Below, in pieces: positions 57,079 to 64,000 of a stretch of DNA of 64,000 nt. The position numbers and the translations under genes are program-made. Positions within the stretch are counted from its first letter, which is position 1. The number at the start of each line of letters is the position of its first letter. This DNA comes from Alkalihalobacillus sp. TS-13 (lineage in GTDB: Bacteria > Bacillota > Bacilli > Bacillales > Fictibacillaceae), in NCBI RefSeq assembly GCF_019720915.1, contig NZ_JAHKSI010000001.1, positions 2,046,001-2,110,000 of the forward strand, given 5' to 3'. Under the pieces are notes generated by a model. It ran no database searches. It was not told the DNA's origin and worked only from the letters and a program-made list of their open reading frames with translations.

Positions 57079-57100
57079 TTACATCCCCCCCATAATCAAT

Positions 57101-57388
57101 TTATGTGAGAGTAAATGTCATTAGACCTTTACCATTCGCGGACAAGTAGATGTAAAGAGCGATCTGCAGAACTATCAAAACCGGTATCCCAATACGAAAG
57201 GACGTGTGTTTCGTCTTATGTCGGAACAACTGCATGCCTGCAAAAATGCCAACTGCACCACCTATGAGAGATACAATCCATAAATGAGCCTCAGAGACTC
57301 TCCATTGGTGTCGTTTAGCTTTTTGTTTATCGATAAACATGATGATGAGACCGTAGAGATTGATTAATAGTAATAAGGAGATGATCAT
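57101..57388 (-). CDS. ysdA: DUF1294 membrane protein YsdA
   Basis: 95 residues, three membrane helices: ISLLLLINLYGLIIMFIDKQKAKRHQWRV with the DUF1294 signature DK-x-KA, then EAHLWIVSLIGGAVGIFAGMQLFRHKTKHTSF, and IGIPVLIVLQIALYIYL. ATG at 57388 overlaps the TGA of the frameshifted HNH gene as ATGA. Function unknown. In B. subtilis ysdA follows rplT, as here apart from the HNH remnant. Confidence 0.93.
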   Translation of the reverse strand: MIISLLLLINLYGLIIMFIDKQKAKRHQWRVSEAHLWIVSLIGGAVGIFAGMQLFRHKTKHTSFRIGIPVLIVLQIALYIYLSANGKGLMTFTLT

Positions 57389-57689
57389 CGTTTTCGTTTC
57401 CTTTTCTTTTCATTGGACTTTTTCGTTAGTGGAATGGCACTTTCAGGCTGCTTCCGGATCCACTTTACGTATTTGTGTATCTTTTCATTGCTGCGAAGAG
57501 ATTTCAAATCAGGATAATGAGTAGCAAGTTCTTCATTTGTAAAAAGGGCGTGAACCTGTTTATGGCATGGAATGCATAGATTAGCTGTTTCACCGAATGT
57601 ACCTTGGTACTCACGGGGCGCAGATGATGTTCTGTCGTAGTGACTCCTTGTCTACCGCACAGTTCACAAAATGATGTTATTTGCTTCAT
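57385..57689 (-). pseudogene. HNH endonuclease-like gene, single-base frameshift
   Basis: ATG at 57689 with AGGGGAG 7 bases upstream. Frame 1 reads MKQITSFCELCGR...TTEHHLRP and then breaks at a run of four C (complement of 57615-57618). Reading on in the -1 frame restores a coherent product: REYQGTFGETANLCIPCHKQ, VHALFTNEELATHYP, and KWIRKQPESAIPLTKKSN with a basic tail, ending TGA at 57387-57385. CxxC, EHH and CxxCH are the zinc and catalytic motifs of small HNH proteins. One extra C would give 101 residues. It could be a mutation or a sequencing error. Confidence 0.8.
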
Positions 57690-57764
57690 ATTCAAACTCC
57701 CCTCTTTAAGTACATCCTTCTTGTTTGGATAAACCAAGTCGTCAAAGAATAAGGAGTACCCTAC

Positions 57765-57870
57765 ACTGATTTTTGCGCTCAAAATGATTCATAAAGCACT
57801 TTCACCCGGGCTTTTGCCCCAATCGGTCTTATGAAGCTCTCATAAAGCACTTTCACCCGGGTTTTTGCTT
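57765..57870. repeat. 51-bp tandem intergenic repeat (R5), copy 2
   Basis: CATAAAGCACTTTCACCCGG starts at 57790 and again at 57841, exactly 51 bp apart; between them CTTATGAAGCTCT matches words in the array at 16264-16383. It fills the rplT-HNH gap. Confidence 0.8.
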
Positions 57871-57910
57871 TTTTGTGGTGGGGTACTAGATACCCCCGTG
57901 AATATAAAAA

Positions 57911-57934
57911 AGGCTGACTACGAATAGTCAACCC
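57911..57934 (-). terminator. Terminator after rplT
   Basis: GGCTGACTA (57912-57920) pairs with TAGTCAACC (57925-57933), one mismatch; T6 follows on the minus strand. Confidence 0.9.
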
Positions 57935-57941
57935 CTGTTAT

Positions 57942-58301
57942 TTAACCTTTTAGGCTATCTTTAGCTTTGTTCGCTAGTTCTGCGAATGCTTTTTCATCAG
58001 TTACAGCAAGTTCAGCTAGCATCTTACGGTTAACGTCGATTCCAGCTTGCTTCAATCCGTGCATCATACGGCTGTATGAAATTCCGTTCATACGAGCTGC
58101 AGCGTTGATACGTGTGATCCACAATTTACGGAAATCACGTTTCTTTTGACGACGGTCACGGTACGCATAGCGTAGTGATTTGAATACTTGTTGTTGAGCA
58201 ACTTTAAATAATTTATGTTTCGCACCAAAATAACCTTTAGCAAGTTTTAAGACGCGCTTACGTCGACGACGTGTTACATAGCCACCTTTTACTCTTGGCA
58301 T
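57942..58301 (-). CDS. rplT: 50S ribosomal protein L20
   Basis: 119 residues from ATG at 58301 (GGAGGGA upstream; the frame extends into the leader without reason). Very basic N terminus [33 protein letters not shown], then [25 protein letters not shown], the L20 core. It binds 23S rRNA early in assembly and also, in Firmicutes, its own operon leader. Third gene of infC-rpmI-rplT. Confidence 0.99.
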   Translation of the reverse strand: MPRVKGGYVTRRRRKRVLKLAKGYFGAKHKLFKVAQQQVFKSLRYAYRDRRQKKRDFRKLWITRINAAARMNGISYSRMMHGLKQAGIDVNRKMLAELAVTDEKAFAELANKAKDSLKG

Positions 58302-58379
58302 TGTAATCCCTCCAGTATTTTTCAGTAATTTGTTCAAAAAAGCAGGCGAACAGTCGCTTTTTGAACTGTATATGACGAA

Positions 58380-58568
58380 TTAGATCATGTCTTTGATGCG
58401 CTTGTAGTCTCCGCTGGATACAAGTGCAGATTTACGTAGCTTACGCTTTTGTTTTTGAGACTTGTTACGGAACATATGGCTAGTGAATGCGTGTGAACGC
58501 TTCAATTTGCCAGTTCCAGTTTTCTTGAATCGCTTAGCAGTCCCTTTATGAGTTTTCATTTTAGGCAT
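58380..58568 (-). CDS. rpmI: 50S ribosomal protein L35
   Basis: 62 residues, basic: [25 protein letters not shown] at the start, ending [12 protein letters not shown] few residues shorter than usual. ATG at 58568 with AAAGGAGG upstream. Between infC and rplT. Confidence 0.98.
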   Translation of the reverse strand: MPKMKTHKGTAKRFKKTGTGKLKRSHAFTSHMFRNKSQKQKRKLRKSALVSSGDYKRIKDMI

Positions 58569-58636
58569 AGTAAAGTTCCTCCTTTGATTACTTGTTCGAA
58601 GAAATTCCGTTCATGATCCCCTTCCAATATAGAAAG

Positions 58637-59152
58637 TTACTTACTTTCGATTGGAGCAAGAATCAAGAACATACTGCGGCCTTCCATTTTAGGCTTGGAT
58701 TCAATCGTTCCAAGATCCTCACATTCCTTTGCCATACGCATGAGCACGTCACGTCCTAATTCGGAGTGAGTGATCGCACGTCCTCGGAAACGGATGGACG
58801 CTTTGACTTTGTTCCCTTTCTCAAGGAACTTTCTCGCGTTACGAAGCTTTGTGTTGAAATCATGCTCTTCAATATTCGGGCTAAGACGAACTTCCTTCGT
58901 CGTAATTGTCTTTTGATTCTTACGCGCTTCTTTTTCTTTCTTCTGCTGCTCATAGCGATACTTGCCATAGTCCATAATTCTGCACACTGGCGGTTTCGCA
59001 TTAGGGGCAACAAGAACAAGATCCAGATTTGCATTTGCTGCAATTTCAAGTGCTTCTTGACGAGATTTTACGCCAATTTGATCTCCATTGGCGCCAATCA
59101 GGCGAACTTCGCGAGCGCGAATGCCGTCGTTGACCATCATGTCTTTACTAAT
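58637..59152 (-). CDS. infC: Translation initiation factor IF-3, ATT start
   Basis: 171 residues. There is no ATG or GTG at the family start; the protein starts [20 protein letters not shown], so ATT at 59152 (or the preceding ATT at 59155) is the start, with GGAGGT 8 (or 5) bases upstream. Non-standard AUU is the known IF-3 start and allows autoregulation because IF-3 rejects it. N domain to about residue 75 ([35 protein letters not shown] linker), C domain [26 protein letters not shown]. First of infC-rpmI-rplT. Confidence 0.96.
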   Translation of the reverse strand: MSKDMMVNDGIRAREVRLIGANGDQIGVKSRQEALEIAANANLDLVLVAPNAKPPVCRIMDYGKYRYEQQKKEKEARKNQKTITTKEVRLSPNIEEHDFNTKLRNARKFLEKGNKVKASIRFRGRAITHSELGRDVLMRMAKECEDLGTIESKPKMEGRSMFLILAPIESK

Positions 59153-59155
59153 AAT

Positions 59156-59403
59156 GAGCCACCTCCATCGATTTTTACAACCTAATCCTTTTCTTGTAAG
59201 TAAAGCAAATCTATTGTTTGATATACTAAAACAAATAGAAAAAGCGTCGGCGCATACAACACCCACACTGAAAGTTTCCGACTATTGATCTTTAATTGAT
59301 CATCGAAAGCTGGTTCATTGTACCTGCCAACTGTACATCAGTACGTCGATCAGGTGAGAAGCGGGTGCTTCTGCTTATTTTACAAGAATATACGATTATT
59401 TCA
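59156..59403 (-). ncRNA. Leader of the infC operon, L20-leader type
   Basis: About 245-nt leader between the promoter and infC. It contains a GAAGC-ACCC-GCTTC hairpin (59366-59380 region) and further paired segments ending in GCGCCGACGC followed by TTTTT, as expected for a premature terminator. Position and content match the L20-controlled attenuator known from B. subtilis; a covariance search would confirm it. Confidence 0.65.
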
Positions 59404-59410
59404 CATTAGA

Positions 59411-59440
59411 ATCATATCATCGATGTCGCACCGATGTCAA
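59411..59440 (-). promoter_or_regulatory. Sigma-A promoter of infC-rpmI-rplT
   Basis: Perfect -35 TTGACA (complement of 59435-59440), 18-bp spacer, -10 TATGAT (complement of 59411-59416). 59441-59660 beyond it shows no gene. Confidence 0.85.
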
Positions 59441-59660
59441 GCCATCACGAGTGCTTCATTTCAACCTTTATAGCGTACCTGATTTCTCTACAAAAATCAA
59501 GCGTTTTTTTCATAATAGAATGGTTCTTCTTAATTGCTGGTTTCTTGCAAACTTCGCTTAAATCATGTTTGTATGGCATTCATAACCAATGACTCCAAAG
59601 AAAAAGGCTTTTTAAGTAAAGATTGTTGTTTTTCACAATTCCATGTAATGGTATGGAAAA

Positions 59661-59690
59661 AAAAAGAGATGACTCGTTCTGTCATCTCTC
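59661..59690 (-). terminator. Terminator after thrS
   Basis: AGAGATGAC (59665-59673) with GTCATCTCT (59681-59689), perfect, then nine T on the minus strand. Confidence 0.95.
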
Positions 59691-59700
59691 TATAAGCATC

Positions 59701-61641
59701 TTAGCTATGCTCAACTTCATTTTTCAGATTATCTTTGAAGCTTTCCAGTGATACAGTCTCGGAATCCTGCTCACCGTACTTCCGTACATTGACAGTATTC
59801 TTTTCGATCTCCTGGTCACCGACTACAAGCATGTAAGGGACTTTTTGCATTTGTGCTTCACGGATCTTATAGCCGATTTTCTCTTCACGGGAATCGACTT
59901 CTACACGTATACCGTTCGACTTCAATTCCTCCTGTACTTTATATGCATAATCCATATGGACTTCCGAAACCGGAATTACTTTTGCCTGTACTGGCGACAA
60001 CCAAGTCGGAAGTGCACCTTTATATTCTTCGATCAAGAAGGCGACAAACCGTTCCATAGTCGATACGACTCCACGGTGGATGACGACTGGACGGTGATCT
60101 TGCCCGTCGCTGCCTTTGTAAGTCAAATCGAAGCGTTCCGGTAAGTGGAAGTCAAGCTGAACTGTTGAAAGTGTCTCCTCTTTTCCGAGTGCAGTCTTCA
60201 CCTGGACATCAAGCTTTGGTCCATAGAATGCTGCTTCTCCCTCCGCTTCCACATAATTCAGATCCATATCTTCCATTGTTTCTTTCAATAAAGCTTGGGC
60301 TTTCTCCCACATTTCATCATTATCGACATACTTTTCTTTATCAACAGGATCACGATAAGAGAGTCGGAACTTGTAGTCATTGATCCCGAAGTCCTTGTAA
60401 ACCTTTTGGATAAGTTGAACGACACGGATAAACTCATCCTTCAACTGATCTGGTCTTACAAAAATATGGGCGTCATTCAATGTCATTGAACGTACACGCT
60501 GTAACCCTGCAAGTGCCCCGGACATTTCATGGCGGTGCATTGTGCCGAGCTCAGCAATACGGACAGGCAGGTCTCTATAACTGTGCATTGCGTTTTTGTA
60601 AATCATCATATGATGCGGACAGTTCATCGGGCGAAGTACAAGCTGTTCGTTATCCATTTCGATCGGTGGGTACATATCTTCCTGATAATGATCCCAGTGA
60701 CCGGAAGTCTTATAAAGTTCAACACTACCAAGGTGAGGAGTATAGACATGGTCATAGCCAAGCTTCACTTCAGTGTCTACGATATAGCGTTCGATGACTC
60801 TTCGGATCGTCGCACCTTTCGGAAGCCAGATCGGCAGCCCCTGGCCGACTTTTTGTGAAATCGCAAAAATTTCTAATTCTTTACCCAGCTTACGGTGGTC
60901 ACGTTCCTTCGCTTCTTTGAGGAAATGCAAATGCTCTTCCAACTCGGATTTCTTATTGAACGCAGTTCCATAAACTCGTTGCAGCATTTGATTGTCACTG
61001 TCACCTCTCCAGTAAGCACCCGAGATATTCATCAATTTGAATACCTTTAATTTGCTTGTTTGCGGCACATGGACACCTCGGCAAAGGTCAGAAAATTCAC
61101 CTTGGTGATAGAATGTGATCTTATCACCTTCAGGAATTGCCTCAATCAATTCGACTTTAAGGTCATCTCCCAGTTCCTCATAGCGTCGGATCGCCTCTTC
61201 ACGACTCACTTCCTCACGAGTGATTTCAAGGTTTTCATCCACGATTTTCTTCATTTCTTTTTCAATCTTCGGAAAGTCTTCCTCAGTCAGCCTGTGCTCC
61301 ATATCTATGTCATAATAAAATCCCTTTTCGATTGTCGGACCTACACCAAGCTTGATTTTTTGATCGGAAAAGACACGTTTGATCGCCTGTGCCATAAGAT
61401 GTGCTGTACTATGACGAATGATTTCAAGCCCTTCTTCAGAATCAGGCATGACAATTGTAATCGCTCCGTCCTGTTCAATCGGTTGACGTAGATCAAGCAA
61501 TTGATCATCGAGTTTTCCGGCGATAGCTTTCTTTTTCAATCCAGGACTGATCGACGCAGCGATTTCTTCTGTTGTTACGCCTTTATCGAACTCCTTGACT
61601 GCTCCATCTGGAAAAGTAATTTTCACCTTTGACATGGTCAT
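59701..61641 (-). CDS. thrS: Threonyl-tRNA synthetase
   Basis: 646 residues. N-terminal TGS domain ([26 protein letters not shown]), second additional editing domain with [14 protein letters not shown] (HxxxH) and [17 protein letters not shown], class II core with motif 2 region [17 protein letters not shown] and motif 3 [23 protein letters not shown], zinc ligand Cys in [12 protein letters not shown], and an anticodon-binding domain at the end. ATG at 61641 or 61635, GGAGTG upstream. Controlled by a T-box. Confidence 0.98.
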   Translation of the reverse strand: MTMSKVKITFPDGAVKEFDKGVTTEEIAASISPGLKKKAIAGKLDDQLLDLRQPIEQDGAITIVMPDSEEGLEIIRHSTAHLMAQAIKRVFSDQKIKLGVGPTIEKGFYYDIDMEHRLTEEDFPKIEKEMKKIVDENLEITREEVSREEAIRRYEELGDDLKVELIEAIPEGDKITFYHQGEFSDLCRGVHVPQTSKLKVFKLMNISGAYWRGDSDNQMLQRVYGTAFNKKSELEEHLHFLKEAKERDHRKLGKELEIFAISQKVGQGLPIWLPKGATIRRVIERYIVDTEVKLGYDHVYTPHLGSVELYKTSGHWDHYQEDMYPPIEMDNEQLVLRPMNCPHHMMIYKNAMHSYRDLPVRIAELGTMHRHEMSGALAGLQRVRSMTLNDAHIFVRPDQLKDEFIRVVQLIQKVYKDFGINDYKFRLSYRDPVDKEKYVDNDEMWEKAQALLKETMEDMDLNYVEAEGEAAFYGPKLDVQVKTALGKEETLSTVQLDFHLPERFDLTYKGSDGQDHRPVVIHRGVVSTMERFVAFLIEEYKGALPTWLSPVQAKVIPVSEVHMDYAYKVQEELKSNGIRVEVDSREEKIGYKIREAQMQKVPYMLVVGDQEIEKNTVNVRKYGEQDSETVSLESFKDNLKNEVEHS

Positions 61642-61725
61642 TCACACTCCTACTTTAATAAATACAAATATAAGTTAACTAGTCTTGCGCAAACTAGAAA
61701 CAAACCTTTTAACCATTAAAATGGA

Positions 61726-61985
61726 ATTAAAAAAACACCCATCCCTGGAAAAGGGACGAGTGTCTACTCGCGGTTCCACCCTCGTTCCGGCAGTCGCATG
61801 CCGGCACTTGGAATCATTTAACGGTCATTTACCGTCAACGGTTACTAGAAGTTCTCCGTTGAAGTTCAGAGGTGGTAAGTACTTTTCACTTGGTGAAGAG
61901 ATTTCAGCAGATTCTCTTCTCTCTGGAAACCAGTATCAAAAGACTCATATCCTCATCATTACTTTGGTATTGGTAATTGTTATGT
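61726..61985 (-). ncRNA. T-box leader of thrS (threonine)
   Basis: T-box core GAGGGTGGAACCGCG (minus strand, 61783-61769), terminator ACACTCGTCCC...GGGATGGGTGT with T7 (61763-61726). Stem I lies in 61960-61830 with ACC codons at 61876-61871 as candidate Thr specifier. Uncharged tRNA-Thr should allow readthrough into thrS. Confidence 0.92.
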
Positions 61986-61988
61986 AGT

Positions 61989-62017
61989 ATTATATTCAGT
62001 CTACCAAAGAAAATCAA
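61989..62017 (-). promoter_or_regulatory. Sigma-A promoter of thrS
   Basis: TTGATT (complement of 62012-62017), 17-bp spacer, TATAAT (complement of 61989-61994), just upstream of the T-box. Confidence 0.8.
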
Positions 62018-62046
62018 GCCTAAAAATACCAAAATATATATTTTTG

Positions 62047-62904
62047 TCATTTTACTGCAAATTTACGATTCGGTAGGATACGGACACGCTCTTGAAATAC
62101 ATTCTGAATAGTGCGGTTCATTGAATCATCATCCGAATCCGTATAAAGATAAATCTTTTCTGGCGCAATCTCGATTAGCACCTTCAGTAAATCAGAAGCG
62201 ATTGAATCCAGATATGCTTTAGCTTTCCCGCTCACCAGCTGTTCCATATCTGCTTCCGTCAGTTCATAATAATGTTCATTATAAATTCTGAAACGTTCTC
62301 CTTCAAACTTAAGATGTACAGTTGAAAACAAGGACACCCTTGACTTCACGAACTGCCTCAATTGATTAATGAAATCTTGATATTCCTGTTCGAATTTAAA
62401 TTCATCTATTGCACATTCGATATATTTGGTTAAGAGTTCCCTGTATGGTTTAAGACGGAATTGTAAAAATGATTCATAAGAAAAGATCATTTCGGAATCA
62501 AAAAAATCCTCTAATGCACTGACGATCATATCTTCTCTTCGTGGGAAGCCCCTGACTAATGGGATGTTTTCAGGGTTTCCTTCGATCAGGGACTGTGTAA
62601 TGGATAAGATTTGAAGCTGTTCATCTTCATCCGTGAAATAAAATTCGGTTTCCAAAATCCTTAAAATCCAGGCATCTTCTCTAGTACGAATAATATGTTT
62701 CGCTAAAAAAAGTAATATTGTAGGCTTCAACATGTCACTAACCGGATCCCTGGAATCTAAATAAATGTCCAACGCATTCTCATCAGTATAGTGAATCTTT
62801 ATGGGAGTCGACCGGTTGGGTATGTTTTGATTATTGAGTAATTTAGTGATTCGTTTAAACAAATAATGGCCTTCCTTTTCATCCAAGAAATGAATCGTAA
62901 CCAA
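62047..62904 (-). CDS. ytxC: YtxC-like sporulation protein
   Basis: 285 residues from TTG at 62904 (GGAGG 7 bases upstream; the upstream part of the frame lacks a site). Mostly helical, acidic, with the YtxC family stretch FYFTDEDEQLQILSITQSLIEG and LTKYIECAIDEFKFEQEYQDFINQLRQFV; it ends with a basic RILPNRKFAVK. No enzymatic motif. Homologs occur in spore formers and are described as putative sporulation proteins; the role is unknown. Directly upstream of thrS, as in B. subtilis. Confidence 0.88.
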   Translation of the reverse strand: MVTIHFLDEKEGHYLFKRITKLLNNQNIPNRSTPIKIHYTDENALDIYLDSRDPVSDMLKPTILLFLAKHIIRTREDAWILRILETEFYFTDEDEQLQILSITQSLIEGNPENIPLVRGFPRREDMIVSALEDFFDSEMIFSYESFLQFRLKPYRELLTKYIECAIDEFKFEQEYQDFINQLRQFVKSRVSLFSTVHLKFEGERFRIYNEHYYELTEADMEQLVSGKAKAYLDSIASDLLKVLIEIAPEKIYLYTDSDDDSMNRTIQNVFQERVRILPNRKFAVK

Positions 62905-63043
62905 CCTTAATCCTCCTTGTCCACAATCATTGTTACAATATATGAACGACAAGGAAGATTATTCTAAGGAATGGCTTTTAAATTTGTCTATGTTCGTTGG
63001 GCTACTGAAGACTCATGCTAATTCCACCGGCCACCTCGCTTGT

Positions 63044-63215
63044 TCCATTGAACCTAAGTTGCACCAAATCGTTTATGGACACAGGAGACCTTATTTGATC
63101 AAAATACTATGATTTTACAAAACTAACGGACATGAGAGACCTTATTTCGTAATTATCGGGGAAAATCAGCTGCTGTGTTCACAAATAGCGGCTCTGGTGT
63201 CCGCCAAAATTCTGA
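63044..63215. repeat. R2 element, copy 2
   Basis: Shares AAGTTGCAC, GGACACAGGAGACCTTATTT, AAAACTAACGGACA, AAAATCAGCTGCT and CGGCTCTGGTGTCCGCCAAA with the copy at 31990-32205; one inverted unit fewer. It stands next to, not inside, R1f. Confidence 0.8.
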
Positions 63216-63235
63216 AATGCCGTCTTTTTCATAGG

Positions 63236-63746
63236 TTCTGATAAAGGACTTTGTTGATTTTAAGCGAAATTTGCGACACTCCTGCGGGAAAAGCGGTCGA
63301 GGTGAGACCCCGCCGTTTTTAAAAGGATCTTCGACTATAATAATGAACTTCGACTAAATACCACCACGTCCTATGGTGAACGTCGAAGCCAGCATAAGGA
63401 AAGCTACTAAGAATTCTCATCGCAGACACGAAAATGATTTCATTTTTGTGTTGAGATCCTGTGCAAGTGAGGAGGCTTGCGAAAGTGGGTTAATGCAGAG
63501 ACGTGATGTCTAGCTCAGCGACCAGTCACTTGGATCACTCCAAACTTCCTGCGGCGGTCGACACATTGATTAACATCCTTATGAGTCGGCCCACGCAGAA
63601 CCAAGTCTTTGTTTGGTTCGAGCCTCCTCGTCCGTTTTCCAGTGACCTTCGTGACTAATCGGGTCGCTTCCGCTTTTCGTTTGCCCGTGGAAAGTGAGTG
63701 AATTTCGCAGAAATCAACAATAAAAACGAACAATGCCTTTTCATAA
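63236..63746 (+). repeat. R1 element, most complete copy (R1f)
   Basis: Left end AAAGGACTTTGTTGATTTTA and GCGAAATTTGCGACACTCCTG; right end (reverse complement) AAAAGGCATTGTTCG...TTGTTGATTTCTGCGAAATT. The ends are thus imperfect inverted repeats sharing TTGTTGATTT and GCGAAATT. Modules in order: ACTCCTGCGGG core, CTTCGAC hairpin (63348-63389), A/T hairpin (63427-63452), CTCAGCGACCAGTCAC, ACTTCCTGCGGCGG, GAACCAA/TTGGTTC hairpin (63599-63620), and the right core. No protein-like frame. Confidence 0.9.
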
Positions 63747-63812
63747 ATAACGTCTCTGGGCTCCACTAAACCATGACTGTAAATTCCGCATTAAAAATAA
63801 CAAATGTATAAA

Positions 63813-63930
63813 AAAGGGGCTGTCCCAAAAGTAGCTGAGTACCCCTCAACTTAACAACATTTTGAGAAAAATCGTGGAAATGTTGTCTTAGAGGTGTCTG
63901 ACACTTTTCTTTTAAGACAGTCCCTTCTAG
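63813..63930 (-). terminator. R8 element, copy 2, likely terminator of dnaI
   Basis: On the minus strand AAGGGACTGTCTTAAAAG at one end pairs with CTTTTGGGACAGCCCCTT at the other, followed by T6. Inner words AAGTGTCAGACACCTC and AACATTT also occur at 32908-33032. It begins two bases after the dnaI stop. Confidence 0.75.
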
Positions 63931-63931
63931 A

Positions 63932-64000
63932 CTATTTATGTGTTCTTCTGTTTTCACCGCCAAGTGAGATCGGAGTCGTGAAATGCTTGATCCGTTCCAT
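63932..64000 (-). CDS. dnaI: C-terminal end of probable primosomal protein DnaI (partial)
   Basis: Only the last 22 codons are in the window: ERIKHFTTPISLGGENRRTHK then TAG at 63934-63932. The RIK...P-x-L-GG-NRR ending resembles the C terminus of DnaI helicase loaders, and dnaI lies near ytxC-thrS in B. subtilis. The start and the AAA+ domain would be beyond the right edge. Call rests on a short tail and synteny. Confidence 0.55.
   Translation of the reverse strand: MERIKHFTTPISLGGENRRTHK

Overview
This window looks like chromosomal DNA of an endospore-forming member of the Bacillaceae. The evidence is the gene content and order: spore genes gerE, gerM, sspI, ytxC and lonB; menaquinone-type sdhCAB with a di-heme SdhC; racE/murI, polX, mutS2 and zapA; T-box leaders on pheS and thrS; and an infC-rpmI-rplT operon. 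From memory, the order broadly follows the Bacillus subtilis hem-to-thrS segment. No prophage, CRISPR array, transposase gene or rRNA was seen. Nearly all genes lie on the minus strand; the plus-strand exceptions are a small membrane protein gene (3523), yslB, rnhC and sspI.

Layout, left to right. 1-3.3 kb: heme operon hemA-hemX-hemC (hemC cut by the window edge). 3.5-6.6 kb: a small membrane protein and a three-gene polar amino acid ABC transporter with a structured leader. 6.9-16.1 kb: protein quality control and ribosome-linked genes ysxC, lonA, lonB, clpX, tig and ysoA. 16.5 kb: tRNA-Arg and tRNA-Gly. 16.7-21.6 kb: ysnB, ysnA, rph, gerM, racE, ysmB. 21.8-27 kb: the glucose PTS module ptsG-ptsH-ptsI with its antiterminator gene glcT and RAT/terminator leader, lying between ysmB and gerE. 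27.5-31.6 kb: gerE, ysmA, sdhCAB. 32.4-35.5 kb: yslB, uvrC, trxA. 36-41.3 kb: fatty-acid degradation (lcfA, fadR, fadB, etfB, etfA). 42.1-49 kb: zapA, cvpA, polX, mutS2, yshE, a 25-residue membrane microprotein, and rnhC. 49.2-57.7 kb: pheST with T-box, ysgA, sspI, ysdC, a dUTPase-like gene, a TVP38 protein, ysdA and a frameshifted HNH gene. 57.9-62.9 kb: translation genes (infC operon, thrS) and ytxC. The right edge holds the end of a probable dnaI.

The coding content is ordinary. The unusual part is between genes: at least six families of non-coding repeats. The largest (R1, about 160-520 bp, modular, with related inverted ends) has eight copies or remnants. Two copies carry other repeats nested inside them (R3 at 35821-35910, R2 near 31990-32205). 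That gives near-exact element boundaries and suggests the smaller elements have moved. One R1 copy splits pheS from pheT, and another separates the polX-mutS2-yshE operon from its likely terminator. Two other intergenic arrays repeat with an almost exact 21-bp period (4044-4145 and 39492-39605) but have different core words. Starts were adjusted from ribosome-binding sites where the sequence decides them; TTG and GTG starts are common, and infC appears to start with ATT.
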